Shown in pieces: positions 1 to 9,066 of a stretch of DNA of 50,458 nt. Location: the NCBI GenBank assembly GCA_003152075.1, contig PLZG01000020.1, positions 1 to 50,458 on the forward strand, in the 5' to 3' direction. This DNA is from a candidate division FCPU426 bacterium. GTDB taxonomy: Bacteria; Oederibacteriota; Muellerivitia; Muellerivitales; Muellerivitaceae. The translations under genes and the position numbers were made by a program. Position 1 is the first letter of the stretch. Each line of letters starts with the position of its first letter. The notes beneath the pieces were generated by a model, which was not told the origin of the DNA, searched no databases, and saw only the letters and a program-made list of their open reading frames with translations.

Positions 1-301
1 TACTGCGCCTGTGTTCTACTCTGCGCAAAAACCCACTGGAAAGGTTTATCTCTTCCTGCCCTGCCGGGTGAGGCATTGGGTATGGGGTGGGATGTAGTAA
101 CCTCATCAGGCTTTTAGGGGGCTAAATTCAAGTTTTCAAGCTTGGACCCGTTTTTCTTAAGAACGAAGCGGTGTTCAATGTCCACCCAGGGTTGATTTTT
201 CCTATTTTGGTCGTCCCATTTATGTCTTCAAGAGTAGAATTAGATACGTTTGAATCAATTCAAGCAGGGCGGCCAAAGTATAAAATGTCGGCTTGGTCAC
301 T

Positions 302-330
302 TTGACCCTATAGAATTGTCCGAGTATAGC
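302..330 (+). promoter_or_regulatory. Probable sigma-70-type promoter of the A2M-pbpC operon
   Basis: TTGACC (302-307), a 17-bp spacer, then TATAGC (325-330). This puts a start of transcription near 337, about 28 nt before the chosen ATG at 365. The rest of 1-364 shows no convincing gene. Read by eye; no transcript data. Confidence 0.5.
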
Positions 331-364
331 GAGAGTTATCATGCGTTACATTTATGGAGGAAAT

Positions 365-3300
365 ATGCTCAAACATTCCTATTTGGTTCTATCAGCCTTC
401 CTGATTTCAAACCTGCCCTGTGGTCCCTCATGGGGCCAAGAACCCCAAACCAAGCCGACCCAGGTTGTGGTCACTCGGCCAAGCCAGCTCGCAGTCACCC
501 TCGAGAGAATGGACGACGTCAGCCGGCAGATCACCTTTTCGTTCAACCAAAAAGTCATCCCGAACTTGGAAGATATCAAAGCGGTTCTCAATAAGCCTCT
601 GCCCACCGCCACCCCCGTCGTGACGCCCGAACAAGGGATCCGGGCGGTCGTCAGCAAGATCAAGGAAAGTATCCTGTCGAAAAAAAGAAATCAGCCCCTG
701 ACTGACGACGAAATGGAAGAGCTCCTGGGAAAAAGGAACGCCACCGAGGCGGAGATGGGGTTGATGATCGAAAAGATCAAGGCCTACATCGTTTCGAAAA
801 TATCTTTTTCACCCGCCCTGAACGGTACCTTTGTCTGGAACGATCCGCAGCACCTCGTCTTCATCCCCGATCCCAATCAGCTCAGCCTGTGGGACAACCA
901 GATCAACGTCAAGGTCAACCCCATCCATCCCTACTTCGGTAAAGAATTCGCCTCCAACAGTCTCTCCCAATCCCTGAACGCCCCCGCGATCCGCAAGGTC
1001 TCCAATTTTGAGACTGACCAGGAAGGCCCCCAATTCATCGGCTACCTGGGCAACAAGCAATATTCGAACTTCATCGGCAAGGGCCCTTATTACATTCTCT
1101 TTAGCCAAAAGGTCGGCATCCAGAATCTGCAGAAATCCCTGGTCCTCACCAAAGCGGATGGTTCCAAGGTAGCCTATTCCCTCCGCACCCCCGCCGCCTC
1201 CGGGGAGGATGCCTTCGACACGGGCGGCCTGGACATCAAGAACGTCATCGGCGTTGTCTTGGACGAGAAATTAAACGAGGGAGACACGCTGGTCCTAGGC
1301 ATCCCTTCCTGGAAGGGAAAATCGTCCGAAACCGAACCGGATCTTCTTAAAGTAAACCTGATCTACCGCACTGCCTTTAAGCTCAAGGATGTGGCCTACC
1401 ATGGAAAACTGCCGTCCGGCAAGCTGGCTCTACGCTCCTCGGTGACTCTCCATTTTTCCTCGAGCATTCGAAGCGAGGCCTTCCGCAAGTACATGCAGAT
1501 CCTTCCTGCCCCGGAGAACCTCTATGTCAACGATCGCGGCGCCGGCACGGTGGAAGTCCGGCTTGAACTCACCGGGGGTACCCAGTATCAGCTGAAACTC
1601 GCGGAAGGGTTCCACGACAGCCTGGGCAATCCGTTGAATGAACCGGTGAATATTCCTTTCACCGCCCAAGACATGCCTTCGTCGCTGACAGTCCCGGATT
1701 CGTCCCTGGTCGTCGAGCCAAACCATATTGCCATCCCGTTCAATGGCATGAACTTAAAGTCCCTGGAAGTGCGCGTGTACGATTTTGCCTCGGCCCTCGA
1801 CTATATCAAGGCCAGAAACACCCCGGGCAAACGCCATTCGGCCGCGGATTTTGGGCTGACTCAAAGCGCCCTGACCTACAACATGGACATTTCTAACTGG
1901 CCCATGAACAAGATCGTTTCCGATGAGGTGGTGCTGGACAAGGCCGCCCTGCAGCATTCCAAGGTGATGAAGGTCATCGCCGGCCTTTTGACGCCAGGCG
2001 ACGCGGTCAAGGAAGGTTTCAAATGCGTCGAGTTCGCCGCCAAGGGGGGCGGTTCGGAAAAGGAGGACCACAACTGGGCCGTTCTCACCGACGCCACGGA
2101 TATCGGGATGACCGCGAAGGTTTCCAAGGGCCAGGTGCTGGTCTGGCTGGCTTCGTTCGTCAATGGTCAAGTCATGCCTAATATCCCGGTCAAGCTGATG
2201 GACTCCAAGGGCACCCTGCTCGGCGAGGGCATTAGCGACGACAAGGGTGTGGCGGTCATCCAGCTTAAAGACAAACATGATCCCGCCAACAATCGAACCC
2301 TCTATCTGGTGGCCGGGGACCGTTCTATCCTAGCGCTGAAAGATAAAGAAATGTCTTCGGCCTGGCAATTCAGCCTTCCCGGCGAAACGGACTCGCCCGA
2401 ACCCTTGCGGGGCTCCGTCTTCACCGAGAGGGGCGTTTATCGACCGGGCGAAAAAGTTTATATCAAGGCCTTTGTCCGCGCTCACGGCGGCCATTTGAGT
2501 CTGTCGGTGAAAGACCCCAGGGCCAAAGAAGTATTCCAGTCAAAGATTAAACCGGACGCCTATGGAAGCGCTGACTTCCAGTTCGATCTGCCCAGTGAAG
2601 GGGCGGTGGGCCGGTACGATATCATCGTCTCGAACGGCTCTTCCAACCTCACCCAGTCCTTCCAGGTGGAAGAGTACCGGGTCCCCACTTTCCTCGTTTC
2701 GGTGGATGACGGCGGACGCAAATGGGTCAACCACAAACCCCTCAACCTGGAAGTTTCTGCCAAGTATTATCACGGCGGCACTATGGGCGGGCGCAATTTC
2801 AAATGGCAGATCACCCGCGTTTTCGCTCCTCTGAACCTGAAGTCTTTCCCGGGCTATATATTCCAAAGCGCCCAGGACGAGACCGCCTCGGGGGATTTCG
2901 CTACCGGGGATGGCGTTCTCAACGCCGCGGGAAAACAGATCGTGACTTTCAACCCCGAACAGGAACTTAACGCCGGTCGGATGAAATATACCTTTGAGGC
3001 GAATGTCACGGATAACGACAACCAGGTTTACTCCTCCCGCGTCAGCGGCGTGGTGTCGCCGGCCGAGGTGTTTGTCGGCCTCAAACCGCCGGCCAAGGAA
3101 GTTATTTCGTCCAATGTGCCCGTGAAAATACCCTTCCTGGTGGTCAATGAGGATGGAGCGCTGCAATCGGGCAGGGCAGTCGAGGTCAAGGTCGAGCGCA
3201 TTGAATATCACCAGACCGCGCGCCAATACTCCGCGTCGAAGGTGCAGATGCTCAACCGGATGGTCGGTCAGACCATCCTCACCAAGACCCTCCAGTCGGG

Positions 3301-6214
3301 CGCCGCGCCGCAGGACTTTGATTACACCCCGACCCAGGCCGGCATCTACCGTTTCAGTTTTGACTCCACCGACTCCCAGGGCAACAAGGCCCGCACCTCC
3401 ACCTATCTGCTGGTGGCCGGCACCCAGGCCATTTCCTGGCCCCGGTTTGACATCGAGAAGATCGACATCGTCAAGGACAAGGACAATTACAAAATCGGCG
3501 AGACCGCCCGTTTAGTCCCGCAGACTCCCTATAAAGAAGCTACCGGCCTTCTCACCCTCGAGGTGGGCGGGGTCATCAGCACGAGAGTCATCAACATCAA
3601 CGGCGACACGCCAGAGATCAAGATCCCCATCACCGCCGACGACGCGCCCAATGTGTACGTGTCGCTGGTGCTGGTGCGGGGGCGTCAGCATTTCCAGAAA
3701 GACGCCACCGGTTTCGAAACCGGCGCGCCAGGGTTCAAGATCGGTTATGCGAACCTGGTGGTGGACCCCTCGGATAAAAGGCTCCAGGTGCTTTTGGACC
3801 GCAGCCTGACCAACGTCAACCCGGGCGAAAAGGTTAATATCCCCGTCACAATACTGGATCCAAACCATAACGGAACCCAGGCCCAGCTGACGGCCATGGT
3901 GGTGGATGAGGCGGTTCTCGACATGACCGGCTTTACGACACCCAATCCCCTGGATTCCATTTATAAATTACGGCCCTTGGGTGTGAGGACCGGGGCCAAC
4001 TGGTTAGACATGCCCCATTCCCGCCGCGAAAGACTGGAGACCCTATTCGCTCCCGGCGACGCCGAGATCGGCCTCGGGGATCGAAGCGATTTAGAAGGGG
4101 TGCTGAGAAACCTGTTTAAGAGCACTGCCTATTGGAACCCCAACCTGATTACCGACGCGCAGGGCAAGGCGAACATCAGCTTCACCATGCCGGACAACCT
4201 GACCACCTACCGGGTCATGGTCGTCGCGGCGGACAAAAACGGGCGCTACGGCTCGGCGGATCACAAGATCAGCAGTCAAAAACCGCTGATGGTCCAGCCC
4301 GTCCTGCCCCGGTTCCTCTATCCGGGGGACCAGTTGAAAGTGGGGGCGATGGTATTTAACAACACCACCGAGACGGCGGAGATCACCCTGAAGACCGATT
4401 TCGCCGGGGTGAGTATGATTGAGAAAACCGGCGTGAAGAAAGTCAAAGTTGATCCGGGGCAATCCGCCAAGGTGACCTTTGAGGTTCAGGCGGGCGTTTC
4501 GGGCACAGCCCTGTTCCGGTTCGACGCATCCAGTCCCACCCACCGGGACTCCGGGGAATTCAAGATTCCGGTCAAGAACCCGGGGACCAACGTGACCCAA
4601 GTGAAAAGCGTCAAGGTGGACGCCGGCGGCAGTGTGGGCTTAACCATGCCCCAGCACTACGTGAAGGGCACCGCCAAATTTGAGGTAGGGCTTTCCGTGA
4701 CCCAGCTGACCGAACTTCGGGACGCCGTTCAGTACCTGATGGAATACCCCAATGGATGTATCGAACAGACCACCAGCACCGCCTACCCTCTGGTGGTGCT
4801 CAAAGATCTTCTTCCCGTCATCGGGGTCGAGGTCAACCAGGAGGATCTTAAAAAATTCTCTGAAGCGGGCGTCGCCCGCATCCTGTCCTTCCAAACCTCC
4901 CAGGGCGGCCTGTCCTACTGGCCGGGTGGAACCGAGCCCCACGCCTTCGGCACCGCTTTTGGGTTAACAGCCTTGATCGAGGCCAAGAAGCGCGGCTACA
5001 ACGTGCCGGACAAAGCTCTGGCGGGTATGGCGGACTTCCTCGAACTAACTCTTCGCTCGGGAAAGATCACTGGTGAAATGCCTCACGCCGCCATGGCGGA
5101 CGCTGACACCCGGGCTCTTTTTGTCATGACCCTGGGCCGGTTGGGACGCCCCCAACCCCAGTACATCAACGCCCTGTGGGATAACCGGAAAGAGATGACC
5201 GGCTTCGGTCTTTCCATGCTGGCCATCGCCGTTCGGGAAATGCAAGGCGGGGATCAGTCGCTGTTGGAACCGATCCTCAAGGCCATCAAGGACGACGCGA
5301 CCCAAACACAGAAAGAGGCTTACTTTGAAGGCAAGGCCAAGGGCGGATATTCTCTCGATTCGCCGCTGCGCACTCACGCGGCCGCTCTGCTCGCCTACGG
5401 TAAGACGAACAAAGACGCCCAGATGACCGGCAAGCTGATGGACGGGTTCCTCTCCCGCCGCCGGGGTGACTTGTGGGGCAATACCCAGGAGAACGTGTTC
5501 GGGATTATGGGCATTTATGAATCGGCCGGAAAAGGATCGGGCAAGAGCCTGCCCAATGCGTCTCTGTCGCTCAATGGAAAGGATATTCCTTTCACCAGCA
5601 TGGAGGCCCCCGACAGCCAGGTTCGAAGGATCACCTATTCAGAGGATGAATTGAAGGTCAAGGAAGGGGACCCCATCACCGCCGATTTGAAGGGCGATGT
5701 GTCCGGCGGCGTCTTGACCCTTAGGCTCAACTATGAGGTGCCCCTGGAATACACAGACTTTTCAGCGAAAGCCGCGGGCTTCACCGTTACCCGCGACTAT
5801 GTGAACGTTGACGACGGCCATGAAGTGAACCTGAGCGCCATCCCCCTTGGAGCGCTCATTAAGGTACGCCTGAAAGTCGTGACGGATCAGGCATACAACT
5901 ATGTGGCACTGGAAGACAAAATTCCAGCGGGCCTGGAGCCACTCAATACGGAGCTTCAGACGACCGAAAAGGTGGAGCAGGGCGAGCTGACCATGGAAGC
6001 GCAGAAGGCGTTATCGCTGCTGTCCTATCAGGAAGTCCGCGACCACCGGGTGGCCTTTTTCGCCGACGAACTGCCGGCGGGAAGCTACGAATTTTCTTAC
6101 ACCGCTCGGGCCACAAGCCCCGGCACCTTCCTGCGGCCGGCGGCGCACGCGGAGGCCATGTACGACACGGACCATTTTGGCAGAACTACTACCGACCAGG
6201 TCACGGTAAAATAA
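365..6214 (+). CDS. Bacterial alpha-2-macroglobulin family protein (YfhM/MagD-like, thioester type)
   Basis: A 1949-residue secreted protease trap of the bacterial A2M family. The ATG at 365 is chosen over one at 341 because TGGAGG (355-360) sits just upstream of it. The N-terminus (MLKHSYLVLSAFLISN) is a Sec signal with likely cleavage before QEPQ. An MG-type segment FTERGVYRPGEKVYIKAF lies near residue 685, and the A2M-domain segment YWNPNLITDAQGKANISF near 1257. The thioester motif GCIEQ has Cys1465 and Gln1468. In this family the thioester covalently captures attacking proteases in the periplasm. There is no clear lipobox, so it may be soluble rather than lipidated. It is followed after 3 nt by pbpC, the arrangement known from enterobacteria, where the pair is thought to guard and repair breached cell wall. 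Confidence 0.95.
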   Translation: MLKHSYLVLSAFLISNLPCGPSWGQEPQTKPTQVVVTRPSQLAVTLERMDDVSRQITFSFNQKVIPNLEDIKAVLNKPLPTATPVVTPEQGIRAVVSKIKESILSKKRNQPLTDDEMEELLGKRNATEAEMGLMIEKIKAYIVSKISFSPALNGTFVWNDPQHLVFIPDPNQLSLWDNQINVKVNPIHPYFGKEFASNSLSQSLNAPAIRKVSNFETDQEGPQFIGYLGNKQYSNFIGKGPYYILFSQKVGIQNLQKSLVLTKADGSKVAYSLRTPAASGEDAFDTGGLDIKNVIGVVLDEKLNEGDTLVLGIPSWKGKSSETEPDLLKVNLIYRTAFKLKDVAYHGKLPSGKLALRSSVTLHFSSSIRSEAFRKYMQILPAPENLYVNDRGAGTVEVRLELTGGTQYQLKLAEGFHDSLGNPLNEPVNIPFTAQDMPSSLTVPDSSLVVEPNHIAIPFNGMNLKSLEVRVYDFASALDYIKARNTPGKRHSAADFGLTQSALTYNMDISNWPMNKIVSDEVVLDKAALQHSKVMKVIAGLLTPGDAVKEGFKCVEFAAKGGGSEKEDHNWAVLTDATDIGMTAKVSKGQVLVWLASFVNGQVMPNIPVKLMDSKGTLLGEGISDDKGVAVIQLKDKHDPANNRTLYLVAGDRSILALKDKEMSSAWQFSLPGETDSPEPLRGSVFTERGVYRPGEKVYIKAFVRAHGGHLSLSVKDPRAKEVFQSKIKPDAYGSADFQFDLPSEGAVGRYDIIVSNGSSNLTQSFQVEEYRVPTFLVSVDDGGRKWVNHKPLNLEVSAKYYHGGTMGGRNFKWQITRVFAPLNLKSFPGYIFQSAQDETASGDFATGDGVLNAAGKQIVTFNPEQELNAGRMKYTFEANVTDNDNQVYSSRVSGVVSPAEVFVGLKPPAKEVISSNVPVKIPFLVVNEDGALQSGRAVEVKVERIEYHQTARQYSASKVQMLNRMVGQTILTKTLQSGAAPQDFDYTPTQAGIYRFSFDSTDSQGNKARTSTYLLVAGTQAISWPRFDIEKIDIVKDKDNYKIGETARLVPQTPYKEATGLLTLEVGGVISTRVININGDTPEIKIPITADDAPNVYVSLVLVRGRQHFQKDATGFETGAPGFKIGYANLVVDPSDKRLQVLLDRSLTNVNPGEKVNIPVTILDPNHNGTQAQLTAMVVDEAVLDMTGFTTPNPLDSIYKLRPLGVRTGANWLDMPHSRRERLETLFAPGDAEIGLGDRSDLEGVLRNLFKSTAYWNPNLITDAQGKANISFTMPDNLTTYRVMVVAADKNGRYGSADHKISSQKPLMVQPVLPRFLYPGDQLKVGAMVFNNTTETAEITLKTDFAGVSMIEKTGVKKVKVDPGQSAKVTFEVQAGVSGTALFRFDASSPTHRDSGEFKIPVKNPGTNVTQVKSVKVDAGGSVGLTMPQHYVKGTAKFEVGLSVTQLTELRDAVQYLMEYPNGCIEQTTSTAYPLVVLKDLLPVIGVEVNQEDLKKFSEAGVARILSFQTSQGGLSYWPGGTEPHAFGTAFGLTALIEAKKRGYNVPDKALAGMADFLELTLRSGKITGEMPHAAMADADTRALFVMTLGRLGRPQPQYINALWDNRKEMTGFGLSMLAIAVREMQGGDQSLLEPILKAIKDDATQTQKEAYFEGKAKGGYSLDSPLRTHAAALLAYGKTNKDAQMTGKLMDGFLSRRRGDLWGNTQENVFGIMGIYESAGKGSGKSLPNASLSLNGKDIPFTSMEAPDSQVRRITYSEDELKVKEGDPITADLKGDVSGGVLTLRLNYEVPLEYTDFSAKAAGFTVTRDYVNVDDGHEVNLSAIPLGALIKVRLKVVTDQAYNYVALEDKIPAGLEPLNTELQTTEKVEQGELTMEAQKALSLLSYQEVRDHRVAFFADELPAGSYEFSYTARATSPGTFLRPAAHAEAMYDTDHFGRTTTDQVTVK

Positions 6215-6217
6215 GGC

Positions 6218-8587
6218 GTGATTTGGTCGAAAGCAAAAACCGGACTGGCTTTAGCGATTTGCTTCGCCAGCCTCCCGGTTTTTTTTTATTACATTGCGCC
6301 CGTGCTTTGGCGGGCGGACTATTCGCGCTTGAGGGCGGGCTACGAGGAATCGTTCCGTTTTTACGACCGCCACGGAATTTTTTTGCGGGAAGCGGCCAAC
6401 CGACAGGACGACCACGCCCGCTGGCTTGAATTTTCGCAGATTCCGCCGAATGTGATTCAGGCGGTGATCGCCGCGGAGGATGAGCGGTTCTACAGCCACC
6501 ACGGTGTGGATATTGTGGCGCTGGCCCGGGCCGTCATCCAGGACGCTGCGGGCCTTAAGATTGAATCGGGCGCATCCACCCTCACCATGCAGTTGGCCCG
6601 GATGATCGGCCATTATCCCCGCAACCTTTTCGGAAAAATACTGCAAGCCTATACCAGCCGCCGGCTGGAGGCGGGGTTGAGCAAAGATCAAATCCTCTGC
6701 CTCTATATCAACATGGTCCCCGTTGGAGGGGGCAGTATCGGCATGGAAGCCGGGGCCTGGGATTATTTCGGCACGTCACTGTCTCTTTTAAGCCGGTCCC
6801 AGACCGCTATGCTGGCGGGCCTCATCAAGGGTCCGTCCGTCTACAACCCGCGCCGCAACCTGGAAGGGGCGGTTTCCCGGCGGGACTATGTGCTCGACAA
6901 GCAGACCATCCTGGGTATGTTGTCCTCCTCAGATGTGGCCCGGGCTAAAAAAGAACCCATCCGCCTGGCCCCGCCGAAAGAACGGCCCCTGGCCATGCAC
7001 TTCACCGATTACCTTTTGCAGGGTCCTCTGGCGTCCGGCAAGGGCCCCCGGGACGGCGACATTAACACCTCCATCGACCTTCCGCTGAACAACGCCATCC
7101 AGGCGCTGATGAGGACGCACCTGGCCAAGGTGCGCTCCGGGGGCATTTCGGACGGGGCGGTGGTGGTGCTGGACAACCGCACGATGGCGATTCTGGCCAT
7201 GGTCGGCTCCCCTGACTACTGGAATGGGGATAAAGGCCGCAACAACGGCACGACCGCCCTGCGCCAACCGGGTTCGACCTTGAAGCCTTTCACCTACGCG
7301 GCCGCTTTTTTGCAGGGCTTAAGCCCGGCCACGGTGGTGCCCGACATCCCGGTTAACTATATCGGGGGCGAGGACAAACTCTACGAGCCCCAGAACTATT
7401 CGGGCCGAAATTTCGGCCCCGTGTCCCTACGCGATGCGCTGGGAAAAAGCCTGAATGTGCCGGCAATCCGGGTGGCCAACATGATCGGGCCGAGCAAGCT
7501 TTTGGTAACCCTTCATGAATTCGGCTTCGACAGCCTAACCCAAAGCGCCGCGCATTACGGCCTGGGCCTGACCCTGGGCGACGGCGAAGTAACGCTGCTG
7601 GAACTGGCGAGGGGCTATTCGGTATTCGCCAATAAGGGCATGCTCCGGGATCTGGAACCCTTTTTGGCCGCGCCCGGCGCATCGAAAAAGAAAAAAGGGG
7701 TCCGGGTAATGAGGGAAGACATCTGCTACCTGATCACGGACATCTTGAGCGACGAGAACCTGAGGATGGAAGCTTTCGGGATGAATAACCCATTGATGTT
7801 CGATTTTCCGGTCGCAATTAAAACGGGCACCTCCAGCAACTGGAAAGACAGCTGGGTGATCGGCTACACCAAAACCCACACCATCGCGGTGTGGGTGGGG
7901 AACTTTTCGGGCAAACCCACCAACCAATTCTACGGGGCCATCGGCGCGGGGCCGCTCTTTCAGCAGGTGGCTCGGCTATTGCATGAGTCGGATAAAGGGG
8001 CGGACCGGGGGCCGATCTGGGACCGCCTGCCCGCGACCGTGGAGGTCATTCAGGTGTGCCCGGTCTCGGGCGAACTGCCCAACCCCCATTGCCCCCGGAC
8101 GAAGCGGATGGCCGTGCTTAAATCCTCCATCCCCAAGCAAGAATGCCAGGTCCACCGCGAAGTGGAGATCGACGTGCGCAACGGGATGATCGCAACGGAT
8201 CAAGTGCCGCCCCAGTTCCGGGCGGTCAAGGTTTTTGAGTATTTGGATCCTGAATATCAAACCTGGCTCTACCAGACCAACCAGCTGCCCCCGCCGGAAA
8301 AGTCCTCCCCGCTGACAGGCCATACCGCCCGGGTCAAAATTGTCGACCCCCATCCGGACGACGTTTTTATTTTCGAGCCGGGTTATGACGCCCACACCCA
8401 AACCATTGAGCTGCGGGCCCTGGTGGACCCGGGCTTGAAGGACCTGTACTGGTACGTGAACGACAAGGTGCTGGAACGGGCCAGCTGGCCCTACCGAACC
8501 TCTCTGGCCGCGGTGCCGGGGTCCTATGTTATCCGGCTTGGATCGCGCCAAGACAGCAGCGAACCCATATCAATCACGGTCCGGTGA
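6218..8587 (+). CDS. pbpC: Penicillin-binding protein 1C (bifunctional glycosyltransferase/transpeptidase)
   Basis: A 789-residue class A PBP. A GTG start at 6218 lies 3 nt after the A2M stop, so translation is probably coupled. A membrane anchor spans residues 8-28. The GT51 glycosyltransferase shows EDERFYSHHGVD (Glu87) and SGASTLTMQLARM. The transpeptidase shows SxxK in PGSTLKPF (Ser353), an SLN motif, and KTGTSSNW (Lys535). The tail after about residue 690 fits the PBP1C C-terminal (BiPBP_C) domain. It polymerises and cross-links peptidoglycan at the outer face of the inner membrane. The A2M-pbpC pairing supports PBP1C over PBP1A/1B. Confidence 0.95.
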   Translation: MIWSKAKTGLALAICFASLPVFFYYIAPVLWRADYSRLRAGYEESFRFYDRHGIFLREAANRQDDHARWLEFSQIPPNVIQAVIAAEDERFYSHHGVDIVALARAVIQDAAGLKIESGASTLTMQLARMIGHYPRNLFGKILQAYTSRRLEAGLSKDQILCLYINMVPVGGGSIGMEAGAWDYFGTSLSLLSRSQTAMLAGLIKGPSVYNPRRNLEGAVSRRDYVLDKQTILGMLSSSDVARAKKEPIRLAPPKERPLAMHFTDYLLQGPLASGKGPRDGDINTSIDLPLNNAIQALMRTHLAKVRSGGISDGAVVVLDNRTMAILAMVGSPDYWNGDKGRNNGTTALRQPGSTLKPFTYAAAFLQGLSPATVVPDIPVNYIGGEDKLYEPQNYSGRNFGPVSLRDALGKSLNVPAIRVANMIGPSKLLVTLHEFGFDSLTQSAAHYGLGLTLGDGEVTLLELARGYSVFANKGMLRDLEPFLAAPGASKKKKGVRVMREDICYLITDILSDENLRMEAFGMNNPLMFDFPVAIKTGTSSNWKDSWVIGYTKTHTIAVWVGNFSGKPTNQFYGAIGAGPLFQQVARLLHESDKGADRGPIWDRLPATVEVIQVCPVSGELPNPHCPRTKRMAVLKSSIPKQECQVHREVEIDVRNGMIATDQVPPQFRAVKVFEYLDPEYQTWLYQTNQLPPPEKSSPLTGHTARVKIVDPHPDDVFIFEPGYDAHTQTIELRALVDPGLKDLYWYVNDKVLERASWPYRTSLAAVPGSYVIRLGSRQDSSEPISITVR

Positions 8588-8936
8588 GGGGAGAGGTGTC
8601 AGTCGTCATTTATCATTATTTTGGTTCTTCCGCCGGAAAAAGCGACTTGGGATGACAGGCACGATTCCTATCCAAACATGAAGAAGAAAATTATTCCGAA
8701 ATTGAAACTGTAAGAGACGGAGATTGAGAGATTTATGCCTTTATCGGTTTTAGCTCCTTAATTGAGGTTGTCCACGACGGGGACCCTTCGTGGACAGGTA
8801 GTTGGACTTGAGGAACGGTCTCTAGCCACACACCTTCATACTTTTATACCTTTAAACTTTTTCACCTTCGCGCTTTCCCACTTTTAACCTTTTTAAATTT
8901 TTATGGGATTTGTATTTCCATCCTTTGCCCTAAGCC
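8588..8936. other. Intergenic, no gene seen; one strong hairpin
   Basis: No credible coding frame. TGTCCACGA (8769-8777) and TCGTGGACA (8788-8796) form a perfect 9-bp hairpin with a 10-nt loop. It has no T-run, so it is not an obvious intrinsic terminator. From 8820 to 8925 the plus strand is pyrimidine-rich. The genes on either side converge. Confidence 0.6.
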
Positions 8937-9049
8937 GTCATTGCGAGGAGCGAATTGCGCGGCGTGGCAACCCAAACCCATCGAAGAACTGCAGTTTTTG
9001 GAATGTTTTGATTACCGCGTCGGTCAAAAATAGACCTCCTCGTAATGAC
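8937..9049. repeat. Palindromic 'GTCATTGCGAGGAG' element
   Basis: The ends are terminal inverted repeats: GTCATTGCGAGGAG (8937-8950) and CTCCTCGTAATGAC (9036-9049), one mismatch in 14. The interior carries CGGCGTGGCAACCC. This end sequence is familiar from dispersed MITE/REP-like repeats in many bacterial genomes. A second partial copy lies inside the ParB-like gene at 10492-10545. Confidence 0.75.
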
Positions 9050-9066
9050 AGATTTATTTTGGGTCT

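Noticed and set aside
427-5377. Minus- and alternate-frame open frames across the A2M gene
   Set aside because: Shadows of a high-GC coding region; no ribosome sites and low-complexity translations.
8769-8796. Intrinsic terminator of the A2M-pbpC operon
   Set aside because: A strong hairpin, but with no following T-run and nearly 200 bp downstream of the stop.
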